Assembly (NCBI GenBank): GCA_009602725.1
Contig: WELB01000065.1
Coordinates: 98,269-108,759 of the forward strand
DNA: 10,491 nucleotides
DNA from: Spirogloea muscicola
Lineage: Eukaryota; Streptophyta; Zygnematophyceae; Spirogloeales; Spirogloeaceae
Direction: 5' to 3'
Below the pieces are notes generated by a model that saw only the letters and a list, made by a program, of their open reading frames with translations, was not told the origin of the DNA and did not search any database. Of this stretch, positions 1 to 8,900 are shown piece after piece (position 1 is the stretch's first letter; every line of letters begins with the position of its first letter). A program made the position numbers and the translations under genes.

Positions 1-3000
1 GCCGCGGCAACGGCGGCGGCCGCGACGACGGCGGCGAGGCCCCGCAGGAGGTGGCCGACGGCGGCAGCCGAGAGTGGGCCCTGCCGTGCGGCGACCCCTC
101 CTGGCGGGAGGCCTTGGTGCGGCTGCGCAACGGCGAGGGCAGGCCGGACCTGGAGCTGGCTGCTGCGCTGCCCCCAGCCCAGCGTGCCGCCGCGCACGAG
201 CTCGCCGCGCGCCTCGGCTTGCGCCACTCCAGGTGGCTCTTTGGCCACTGCCGCCGCCGTCTCTGCCTCCGCCCGCCGTCGCCAGTGCCTCGCGTGTACC
301 TGCTGGAACACCTTCTGAATTGCTGCTGCATGGCAGCGCCGGGCAGGGCTCGCAGCGGCGGTTCACAGCCTCGCGCCTACCAGTTGTCGAGCGACTCGCC
401 GTGCTTCGGCAGGTTTGCTCCACGCCGTCGCCCGTTCAGGGTGTAGAGATTGGTTAGTAAGGTCAAGGGTTTCAGCTTAAGGGTTTAAGGTTTTAAGGAT
501 TCAGGTGTACAGGGTTTGGGTGAACGTGCTCGCGTTGTGATGCAATTGTTCATCTGGAAGCAGCCTCGTGCTGTGGATTTCCATATCCTGAGAGTCAAAA
601 GCAGGGTCATTTGATGTAGGTTATGCCCATAGTCAGATCAAGGATCAGGCTTTTTGATCCTTAGTATTGCTTTGTTGTCCGGCTCTGAGGCTCAGGTCTC
701 AGGCCTATGTCATGCAATGGCAGTCTGGCACAAGCCTTGGCGGAAGCGCAGGCAGACCGCACCCACGAGATGCCCCGGGCCTCACCCCCTCCTGACTGCA
801 CAGCGGCAGGCTCGGTTGTTGTTGCTGCTGCCTGCGCCGCTGAGACCTGCTGCCGCCCCTGGCAGCTCCTGGCGGCCGAGGAGGCAGCGTCAAGAGCGGC
901 CTGGAAGGCCCAGCAGGAGGAAGGCGCCGAGCGGCAGTCATGGCGCCAGCTCGAGGCGGCTGGGTGGCTCCTGCACCAGGGCGCCATAGTGGAAAAGGAG
1001 GCCTGTGCATTTGGCCGTGAGAGGTAAGGCCTGGTGCCGCTGCTCCCAGACCAACAACGGTCGAGTATATATCACGGCTTCGTTTGGCTTGGAGGCCTTC
1101 TTGGAAATTGTGACTGCGCCTGCGGTGCTGCCATCCATCAGGTGGGTCCTGGCCGACGGTGTGGGCGACGAGCGGCGAGGCCATGTGGCGAGGTTCGCGC
1201 AGCGCGCGCGGCCTGGCAGCGCTGTGCGCCTTGCCGTCTCGGATAGGAGGGGAAGCTGGCGGCCCAGCACCGGAGGGCCTCCTGCCCGAGTCGCATGGTG
1301 CCGGCAAGGGCGGCTATGCATTGTCTTTGACGCACCTCCAGAAAGTGCATCGGACACCAGCGGGAGCGAGAGGAAGGACAGCCCAGCCTTTGAACCAAGC
1401 AATCACGGCAGCGGTGGCAGCGCCGACGTCCTCCTTGTGCCGGACTCCGTCACATTCGACCGCATGCGCTCAGCCCTTGATGGTATTCACTCTGACCTTT
1501 TGCATTGAGGGCATGTGGTCATGAGGTAGTGCAGACTCCGACTCTGATGTGGCATTCCTGAGCCAGACTTGACCTCAGCGTCCACTCTATATTGATGCAG
1601 CGCTCGAGAGAGGCCCTGTGGGCATGTCGCACCTCCTAGAGGTCCTGCTGGGCTGCCAGCCGCCCCGACCAGGCGCGTGGCCTCTGCTGCAGCCCCCGCC
1701 GGAGGCTGGCGCAATGGACAAGTTTCTGGACTCGCAGCTGAATGAGGATCAAAGGGACGCTGTGCGGCTGTGCACTGGCAGGAGCAGCTCTGTGGCTGTG
1801 GCAGTCGTGCACGGGCCCTTTGGAACCGGCAAGACTCGAACGCTGGTGCGTGGATGCAGTACCTCTATTCGGGTTGTGTAACATGTTATGATGGTCATGA
1901 AGAGGTTGTCGGGCTGCGACTGTCTCTTGACGGAGATGCTTCGCCTTGATACTGGCATCACCTCCTGAGCTAGGCGGGCCGCAGGTTGAGGTGGTGAGGC
2001 AGCGGGCAGCCTCAGGCGAGCGCGTTCTCGTGTGCGCTGCCTCCAATGCTGCAGTGGACAACCTGGCGGTAGCCCTTCTGGCTGCGGACCCCACACTCGC
2101 CCTGGTGCGGACTGGCAACCCTGAGCGGGTATCGCCAGCCCTGGCCACGCATACCTTTGAGAGCCTGCAGCTCAAGGAGGAGGCTGCGCAGCTTGCTGCA
2201 GCACTCCGCAAGGGCGCCTTCGCTGCTGTGACGGCATCAGGCAAGTAAGTTTCCTGAAGTTCTCCAACAATTTTTGTTGCAGCTGCAGTTGAGAATATCA
2301 TATGCGACCAAGTGGCTTGGTATACCTGCGCTAATAATTTCACAACCCACACTATGCACTCACCCCCCTGACGGGCTTTCTCTTGCATGTTTTCTTTGCC
2401 AGGTGGACCCGGGCAGCAGACGGGGGACTGCGGAGAAAGGAAGCAAGGCGGGAGGCCAACAGCCTATTCAGGGATGCTAGAAGGCTGGAGGCGGCAGCCG
2501 CAGTCACGGTCCTAAGAAAGACCAAAGTCCTCCTGGGCACTTTGACGGGCTTTGCTGGGCCGCTGCATGATGCAGGCAGGCTGACAAGTAGCCCAAGCCC
2601 ACCATGTCAGACCCAGTTGAACCATTTCAATTTCGTTCTTAGGCTGGCTACTTGCTTGTTGCATGCCATCAGATGGATATGTACCAAGCACACAAGTGCT
2701 GCAGACCACATGAGTATGCATCATATATGACCTGACCTCAATCACAGCATTGTATTCTTACGTTTACAGCTCCTGTGCACAATCTGCATCAGGAGCAGGA
2801 GAGCAGGCGAAGGAGCTGTGCAATTTCAATTGTGCCGTCATTGACGAGGCCAGCCAGGCTATTACCCCCGCCATCCTGCTCGTGCTGCCGTTCCTGAGGT
2901 ACAGCGGGGCCAAGGGCCATGCAGCCGCAACACCAACAATTATTGGCCTCCCTAGTGAGCAAGTGTCCAGTGGCCCTCTCCTCGTCCTGGGCGGGGATCA

Positions 3001-4664
3001 CTGTCAGCTCCCTCCGACGGTGATATCAGGTAAGTCAAAGCCAGTTCTCTTACTCAAAGAGGTTGGAGACACTGTTATGCGCAAAAGAGATTGCTTTGCA
3101 ACTTATGACCAAACACAAGTGCAAGCTGTTTGCTGAAAGGGATCTTTGTGTAGCTCGGGTGTTTGAGAGGCTTGGCACATCATTGTGGTGCAGAAGGTGC
3201 TGATTCCCACAAAAGTGGAGGCCTTTCTGCCACACTGTTTGAAGAGCTCATGGCGAGGGATGGGGGGGGGCTTGGGGCTCAACCAATCGGCTGCAGTGAC
3301 GAGAACGAGGGTGCGCAAATCCTTGCGGCAGCGCTCAATCCGCAGACCAGGAACGTACATGTCATGTATGTACCTCATGGACCCAGCGTAACTGAAGGAT
3401 GCTGAATGTCGATATCTGAATGTGGTCGTGAAATGCTTGCCCCAGCTTCAAAAGGATCTCAATCCTTTGGGCCTGTTGCAGCGATGAATGCGCAGGTCGA
3501 TTTTCAGTCATGCTGCAACAGCAGTACCGGATGCCAGCGGAGTTGATGGCGTTCCCATCTGCCGCGTTTTACGGCGGAGCCCTGCGCGCCGACAGTTCGA
3601 CTCGGGTCCTGGCGCCCCCTACAAGCCGCGGGAGCGCCAGGTGGTTGAGGGACAGCTGTTGGCTTGAAGTCATTGACACTGCTGGGGCTGGCATGGAAGA
3701 AGAGAAGGTGCAAGCTTTTGATCCAGGGAGGAAGCGGCACCAGGCGCCTTCGAAGCTAGACTCGTCCTCAACCTCCAATGCAGGACAGGTTGCGCCAAAG
3801 ACACGCTGCCTCTTGATAGACATAGCATCCGTTGTGTTGCTTCGACATAGTCAGCAATCATCAAGCCGGATGGCAGTGACCAGGGCCAGGCAACAGTCGG
3901 GATGAGTCCAGCGCTGGCATATGCGGACCTGAGCGCAGGCCATGCTTACTGCTGGAGCTGTGCGCGAGCTTTTGACGGACTGCTGCTTGGCAGCCTCCGA
4001 GATTGGAGTCATTACGCCGTACTCAGCGCAAGTAATGGTATTGCAAGCCATTCTGGCTGAGGAGGTTCTGCTAGGCCTGGAAGTTGACTCAGTCGATGGC
4101 TTTCAGGTCCTTCTCCTTGGCTTGACTTCTGCCCATCATTGATGTCCATAGGAGCCACTGAAAGCAAACGGTTGAGGCATCTTGCCCCTTTGTGGCAACA
4201 AATCCAAATCTCGGCTTCTGCTTGAGGTGGGGCTTGTGGCTGAAACTTGAAAGTAATGAAGTGATTGACTTGAATTGCTCATAACTTTATGAGCGCAGGG
4301 CTGTGAGAAGGAAGCAATTGTGCTGGACTGCGTGAGGAGCAATGCAGACGGGAGTGTTGGTTTCCTGGCCGACCGACGGAGGCTGAATGTTGCCATCACA
4401 AGAGCAAGGAGAAAGCTCATCGTCGTGGGGGATTCATCCACCTTGACTTCGTAAGTCTTTGAGATACACATGCAGTCATGTTGGTCAAAGCAATTAGGTC
4501 GCTTGGTCGTCTTATTTGACATGGCCTTGTTATCCTCCAACATACTTGCTGTCTGCTTATGCAACAGGGATCCACTGTGGTCGACCTTCTTCGAATGGTG
4601 CATGGCACTTCAACAGGGAGGTAACGTAGTGTATCGGAGCTACTTTGAGCTACCAGCCTCATAG
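1..4664 (+). CDS. SF1B helicase, UPF1/SMUBP-2 (IGHMBP2)-like, with N-terminal R3H domain; 5' partial
   Basis: ATP-dependent 5'-3' RNA/DNA helicase family that includes SMUBP-2 and UPF1. Exons read from splice phase and family motifs: 3-232, 337-412 (or 452), about 696/751-1023, 1142-1482, 1601-1845, 1985-2244, 2403-2587, 2793-2898, 2971-3029, 3194-3295 (or 3310), 3508-3788, 3934 (or 3939)-4106, 4299-4450, 4568-4664. Motifs in order: R3H, LNEDQ Q-motif (1738-1752), Walker A GPFGTGKT (1813-1836), SNAAVDNL (Ia), Walker B VIDEAS (2837-2854), GDHCQLPPT (motif III), QQYRM (3519-3533), [17 protein letters not shown] split by an intron (V), [10 protein letters not shown] (VI). The stop TAG is at 4662-4664. 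The N-terminus lies left of the window. No C-terminal zinc finger is seen, unlike vertebrate IGHMBP2. Exon 2/3, 9 and 10/11 borders are uncertain. UPF1 proper is less likely because the spacing follows SMUBP-2. Substrate and compartment cannot be read from this sequence. Confidence 0.88.
129..412 (+). other. R3H nucleic-acid-binding domain, split by an intron
   Basis: The frame from base 3 encodes an acidic/Gly-rich lead-in and then [18 protein letters not shown], with the diagnostic Arg-x3-His at 183-197. Exon 1 ends in phase 2 at 232 (CCACTCCAG|GTGGCT). The second exon starts at 337 (CATGGCAG|C) and restores the frame as [14 protein letters not shown], matching the G-E/Q-G-x-x-R-F-I/T-x-S end of R3H domains. 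R3H domains bind single-stranded nucleic acid. In vertebrate IGHMBP2 this domain lies after the helicase core; here it lies before it. Confidence 0.8.
413..695 (+). other. Helicase intron 2, borders uncertain
   Basis: Non-coding stretch between the R3H exon and the next coding exon. Possible donors are GTTTGC at 413 and GTTAGT at 453. Possible acceptors are CTCAG at 695 (phase 1, pairs with 453) and GCGCAG at 751 (phase 0, pairs with 413). It holds degenerate GGGTTT-type motifs at 466-530 and nothing else I recognise. Confidence 0.55.
1142..1482 (+). other. Helicase exon: pre-core barrel/stalk-like region
   Basis: Acceptor CCATCAG at 1141 joins in phase with the donor GAGAG|GTAAGG at 1023. 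The product has a predicted beta-rich stretch ([25 protein letters not shown]) and then [17 protein letters not shown], which aligns with the family segment ahead of LIEVLFG in SMUBP-2. A low-complexity Ser/Gly insert ([12 protein letters not shown] to HGSGGSAD) sits between them. The exon ends in phase 1 at 1482 (GATG|GTATTC) and continues at 1601 (GATGCAG|CGCTC) as [18 protein letters not shown]. Confidence 0.75.
1601..1845 (+). other. Helicase exon with Q-motif and Walker A
   Basis: Contains LLEVLLG, a Pro-rich spacer, LNEDQRDAV (Q-motif) and [12 protein letters not shown]. The lysine and threonine that contact the ATP phosphates and magnesium are present. The second Pro of the usual GPPGTGKT is Phe. 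Ends in phase 0 at ACGCTG|GTGCGT and joins 1985 (CCGCAG|GTTGAG) to give TRTLVEVVRQ. Confidence 0.88.
2899..2970 (+). other. Probable 72-nt in-frame intron between Walker B and motif III
   Basis: This stretch has no stop in frame, so it could be read as 24 extra residues. It starts GTACAG and ends TGTCCAG, and its two borders are phase compatible (phase 2). Removing it gives [20 protein letters not shown], with exactly the family spacing (13 residues from the Pro to the Asp of GDH, as in human IGHMBP2). Retention would insert a Gly/Ala/Thr-rich loop. Confidence 0.6.
3708..3788 (+). other. Frame conflict in the helicase second RecA domain
   Basis: Up to about 3707 the frame holding [15 protein letters not shown] is clearly right. 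The frame that fits the family afterwards ([12 protein letters not shown], compare GEVRLVSLHIQAL) is shifted by one base. No intron of believable length joins them: the only GT is at 3708 and the one phase-correct acceptor would make it 23 nt. The original frame also stays open to 3788 and could splice to 3939 in phase 0, but then loses the conserved Glu-Ala segment. An indel in or near the G-rich run at 3726-3731, or a true mutation, would explain it. Confidence 0.5.
4299..4450 (+). other. Helicase exon with motifs V and VI
   Basis: Acceptor GAGCGCAG at 4298 follows DSVDGFQ of the previous exon in phase 0. It continues [35 protein letters not shown] and VVGDSSTL. The arginines of the TRARRK motif are those that contact the ATP gamma phosphate in SF1B helicases. 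Ends in phase 2 at ACTTC|GTAAGT. Confidence 0.92.
4568..4664 (+). other. Last helicase exon and stop
   Basis: Acceptor GCAACAG at 4567 joins in phase to give [20 protein letters not shown], the helix that follows motif VI in this family, then a short tail and TAG at 4662. There is no room for a C-terminal R3H or AN1 zinc finger on this reading. Confidence 0.85.
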
Positions 4665-4785
4665 GGAGGTGTCGAATATAACAGATTGAACGCAAATCCT
4701 GCAAGTCAGTAGCATTATTTTGCCATAGACTTCAGTCAGCAACTTCTGAAGGACACTCTGACCTTGTGGGTGGTCACAGAAAGCC

Positions 4786-4790
4786 TGTAA
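4786..4790 (+). terminator. TGTAA polyadenylation signal for the helicase gene
   Basis: TGTAA is the known chlorophyte poly(A) signal. It lies about 120 nt after the stop codon and is the first one downstream on this strand. Confidence 0.5.
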
Positions 4791-4985
4791 CTGGATGTCC
4801 ACCTTGACCTTGTTCTGGCATTGAGCTGAGTGAGGATGTGGTAAGCAAGCGTGACATGAGACGTTCTCTGGTCCCCCAGCTCGACCAGCAATATGTTGTC
4901 AGCTCAACAATGCCTTAGAGGAATTGAGCCTGCTGACAAGCAGAAGGGGTACGTACAACTTGGCATATGGCAAATAGACAATTTT

Positions 4986-5035
4986 GTATCAGCAGTTGTA
5001 CTTGCAACTGTATCAGCAATTGATACTTGCACAAC
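4986..5035. repeat. Imperfect direct repeat, 2 copies of about 24 bp
   Basis: Copies at 4986-5009 and 5010-5035 share GTATCAGCA, TTG, ACTTGCA. The second copy also contains the inverted pair GTATCA-GCAAT-TGATAC (5010-5026), a small potential hairpin. Confidence 0.7.
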
Positions 5036-5096
5036 GGGCATGGCAACAGTAGTTCAGTGCAATGGCAAGCAGTGTTATAACAAGTCAATGAGGCAG

Positions 5097-5146
5097 GTGT
5101 TGCAAGTGAGGATTGTCAGGGTGTTGACAAGTGAGGATTGTCAAGG
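5097..5146. repeat. Tandem repeat, 2 copies of about 25 bp
   Basis: Copies at 5097-5120 and 5121-5146 share GTGTTG and CAAGTGAGGATTGTCA, differing by two small indels. Confidence 0.8.
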
Positions 5147-5717
5147 AGACGAGCAAATGTTGCATGGATAGTACTGCTCTGGTAGCTTGTTCAGCCACTT
5201 TCATGGTTGGACACCTCAGCACATGGGCATGAAGCTAATAAAGTTCAACAAAATTTGGACAGAAAGCTGATGCGAGCATCAGCGACGTGAACAATTGCAG
5301 CCGTTGTCCTTGTACTTGCAAACAGGCCTCTCTCAACTTACGAATGGGACTAACAGATAGCATGTTGTACAACGAATGACCGCAGTGGGTGCACTGAAAC
5401 ATCACCTTGCCTACGTGCCTTCCTAAAGGAAATGGGCAGCAAATAGCACGTGAGCAAATCAGCCATGCATCCCAACGTCTTGCTTTCCTGTTCTGTCTTG
5501 CGTACTATCCTCAGAATAGACCTGGGAAGGCCAGACAGACAACAAGTGTTCAAGACTGCTCTCGGCTGTTTCCCTCACAAGCATCTGTGCCGTTCAAATG
5601 GCAAGAAGCCTCTGATGTCAAGGGTCCTGGTCAAGGCACTCTGCTTTGGCAAAACAGGTGTTGTAGCAAGGTCTACACGACCATCAGCTGCAGTAGCCAG
5701 CATATTGGCCAGATTGC

Positions 5718-5722
5718 TTACA
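5718..5722 (-). terminator. TGTAA polyadenylation signal for the GH79-like gene
   Basis: TGTAA on the minus strand, 40 nt after the stop codon at 5762-5764. It supports the read-through end of the last exon over an extra downstream exon. Confidence 0.5.
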
Positions 5723-5761
5723 AACATGTAGTGATGACAAGTATGTTAAGACGAAGAGCTG

Positions 5762-5967
5762 TCACTCAGGAGCTTGCTCAAAAGGTCGAAGGTGCTCTGA
5801 GATAAGGCTTTTCTTACTTATGCAGGTGTTTCGGGCACCATTGAAGTAGAAGCCGCGGGTACACTTGCAGGATGTCCTAAGGTTGCCCCTCACAGACCGT
5901 GCACGGCAGGTGGCTCGCACATCGCCCCCAGCAGTGCAGAGAGCGGGGTTCAGCAAGCACGGATTTG
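5762..5967 (-). other. EGF-like module 3 and C-terminal tail
   Basis: Starts at CTGCTGCAG|CA in phase 1 as ANPCLLNPALC; spacing C-x6-C-x9-C-x12-C-x1-C-x12-C. A strong donor GTAAGA lies at 5817 in the same phase 1 as the earlier modules. Read through, the frame adds about 20 residues and stops at 5762. If spliced, an exon from 5690 (CTACTGCAG|CT) would add about 38 residues ending in a TGA near 5578. The TGTAA at 5718-5722 favours read-through. Confidence 0.7.
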
Positions 5968-8900
5968 CTGCAGCAGGGTTCAAAACCCCCAGCAGATGTT
6001 ACCACAAATGTGCAGTGTGATAGCCTTGTGCAGAAAAAGCAGTGGACAAGCACGCATTGTTCACAACCTTGTGCAGCCAGCAACAGTACATACTATGTCT
6101 GGACACATACAATGCCGACCACCTGCAAGCTTCACACCTGTGGGAGAGCAATGCAGTACCTTTACAAGTGGCCCCAGTACGAATGAAGCCAGCACTACAC
6201 TTGCACTTGGAGATGAGCTGGCCTCTCTTGGACTTGGCGATGCACACGGCGAGGGTGTCGCCGTTTGCATTGCAAGGAGGAGGCACAGCAGCGCAGGGAT
6301 TGGCTGCAGTGTACAGACAGGACATTTGGAGCTGACCATATGGGCATCAATCGAAAGCCTGCAATCTTGCTGGCATCAGAAGGATGCATCATGGGGGCTG
6401 TGGCTGGCTTGGAGACGCACCAACGCAGGTGCCGCGGCTCCGGACGAAGTTAGCGCTGCAGATGCAGCTGTATACGCCCCTGTGGGAAGTGTACTTGCAG
6501 CCAGCATTGACGTCTCCACCGGCGTGGCAGACGCCTTGGGTGCAGGGGTTGGTGGAGACTGGGGTGGGAGGAGGGGAGGCCACTGGGGCTGGCACTGGTG
6601 GCGGCGGCGAGGCGACAGGAGGAGGAGGTGAGCGCGGCGGAGGGCGCGGAGGGGGTGAGCGGCGAGGAGGAGGAGGTGAGTGAGGGGGAGGGCGCGGAGG
6701 GGGTGAGGGGCGCGGAGGAGGAGGCGAGTGGCTGGGAGGGGGGGGTGCCGGTGCTGTTGGAGGGGGGGGAGCTGCATACGTATTGTAGGATGAGCTCAAC
6801 AGCAACTAGTTCTGGTGTTCCACAGGAGCTTGCTCTTTCGTGATGCTGCCTAAGTCCACTATGGCAGCAACGTAATACTCATGGTGCTGGTTACGTCAGC
6901 AATGTAGTCGCTTTGCCAGCTATTTAGTGGTTGCAACGAGCTGAGGGACGCGGGCGTTACCAGTTCCAGTCCCACCACAGGCAACGAGGTTGGCATTGGG
7001 GTATGTGAAGAAGCCGTAGCTGGAGGCCGGCAAATACAGCAGGGTTGCTCCCGCCACAGTTGCTCCTTTCAGAGGTGGGACGCTGTTGCCGCTGCCGAGC
7101 CTGATGCCAGCGCCGTTGAGCAGGATGCTCGGGGAGCTCCTCGACGGGGCAGTGAGCAGGTAGTTCACGCGGCTGCCTGCAAACTATGACAGCCATACTG
7201 GTGCTTCAGAGACGCAGCCAGACAGCACCAGAGGGTATGCAGCAAAACTACTGGCTTAGACACAGAGCTCATACTCTCAGGTACATAGTAATGCCTCCAA
7301 TGTGTCTGGGGTTGACTGGGCCAGGCAATACCGGAAAACTCATGTAGTAGGCAGTGCGCGGGGAATAGTTGATGAGGAGAACGGCCACTCCTCCCCTGGA
7401 TTTGGCCAAACAGTGCGCATACGAGCGCACATTGTTTGAGGCTGGCTTTGAGAGCGAGGATGCGAGCACGGTCGACCCCATGAGGCGCCGAAAGAGCAGC
7501 GCGCTGTAATAGTCTGGCCTTGGCTGCCACACGAGGTAAGGTGAGATCGATAATTAGAGGCATGCCCAAAGCAAGTGGAGGAGGATAGTCATAGGCATGC
7601 CCATTGCACGGGTTTACAGTCCAGCAGCTGAGCAATTCAAGCGAGCAAGCAAGGTAAGCTTAGAGTTGGAACAAGCTCGTGTATGCAAGACCCTGTCAGT
7701 CGGCCATGATCAGCAGGGGGCAAGAGCGAGAGAAGACTGGGCTGGGCTGGACGTAGCGGGGCTGTACGTTGAGTGTTGATGGGTCAAGGATGCTGTCCGA
7801 GCCCTGGGAGACTGTCTCGCGGCAGTATGCCTGCTGCCCGTTGATTGCTGCACTACCAAGCTGGATGCAAACAGCTCGGATAGGAGCCATAGTGAGTACT
7901 GGACAATGGTCCTAAGGCGCCTGTGAACTTCCATTCAATGAGGCGACTTATGGAAGCTGGCTACAACATCCCTTGGTCTTGAGATTGAGTGGTTGCCAAG
8001 CAGCACCTCGTGGAGGTACCAGAAGCCCGAGAGGAAGGTACTCGTGGCAGGGCTGCTGCCAGATTGAGACAACGCGCCCCTGCCGCCGGTCACCCATGGG
8101 GACGCTTTGGCACTCGTCTGCACAAGCGTCAGACTTGATGCTGTCAAGCTGGCAGCCAATGCTTGTACCCTCTGCATTGAGACTGTTCTACAACATACAG
8201 CATACAGAGGACGCCACATTTGCTTATCGGCTGCACGACGGTCTGCTGGGAATCATGTCGTCATGTATTACGGCAGCCTTTGCTGAGGCAAAGGTTGCAT
8301 CTGCTTTGTCCAGGAAGGCTTTGTCGACTGCTCTTGCAGCAAGTGTAGCAGATGTTCCTGTGCCCAGCACAGTGCTGTGGTAACCAAATACATCCAGCTG
8401 TTGCCCAACAGCTACATGAAAAACAAGCACCAATCAGGGGTTCTGCTCCTTCACATTGCCTGCTTCTAAGCTGCTGAGGTGGGTCGTCTCAAGCCTATTA
8501 CAGAATGAGTCTCCATCCGCAGCTCATATGGATCACTTACTGAAAGATTGAGCAGCCTTTACATAGTTGCTCCGACAGCAATTGTGAACTGATGACAATC
8601 TAGAATGTAAACCTTCTGCATCTCTTCAGATGAGGCCAATTCGAAGGCTTTTCGTCATGAAAGTAATCAACACATCAAGTACGAAGAGCAGTGGAGGCAG
8701 AGCAGGACCTGAAAGAAGCTGCTGGGCATAAGCCAAGTTCCAGCCCTGGATATTGGGGCCAATCAGAAGCGGGCGCGGGCCTGTGGGGTAGACCTGCAAG
8801 CTTGCCCAAGGCCATTCAGGTAAACATGCAGTGGCAGTGCCTTTGCAGCTGCTCAAGTATGTGCTTAGCTGCTCACAAATTCTGCTCAGCTCATGTACAA

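Larger units (their letters stand above)
4665..5761. other. Convergent intergenic region
   Basis: About 1.1 kb between the 3' ends of two genes facing each other. It holds the presumed 3' UTRs, TGTAA signals near both ends and two short direct-repeat pairs. Open frames here (for example 4893-5171 plus, 5350-5553 minus, 5407-5805 plus) show no recognisable domain or consistent splice partners. I see no RNA gene. Confidence 0.6.

Noticed and set aside
705-1307. 200-codon minus-strand open frame
   Set aside because: Antisense shadow of the helicase exons and intron 3; the plus-strand reading has matching splice phases and family similarity.
3708-3730. A 23-nt intron that would repair the helicase frame conflict
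   Set aside because: It has GT and AG ends and correct phase but is far shorter than the other introns here and than a spliceosome normally handles.
4893-5171. 92-codon plus-strand open frame in the intergenic region
   Set aside because: It runs through the two direct-repeat pairs, shows no domain or splice partners, and reads as low-information sequence between two 3' ends.
5350-5805. Possible fourth EGF-like module downstream of module 3
   Set aside because: I read the minus strand here for an N-P-C...C-x-C-x-x-G-F pattern and found none.
6376-6777. Second Pro/Leu/His-rich minus-strand frame and a Glu/Gly-rich plus-strand frame over the G-rich repeat
   Set aside because: Both are frame shadows of the Pro-rich linker exon; only the SPPPP frame is in phase with GH79 upstream and the cysteine modules downstream.
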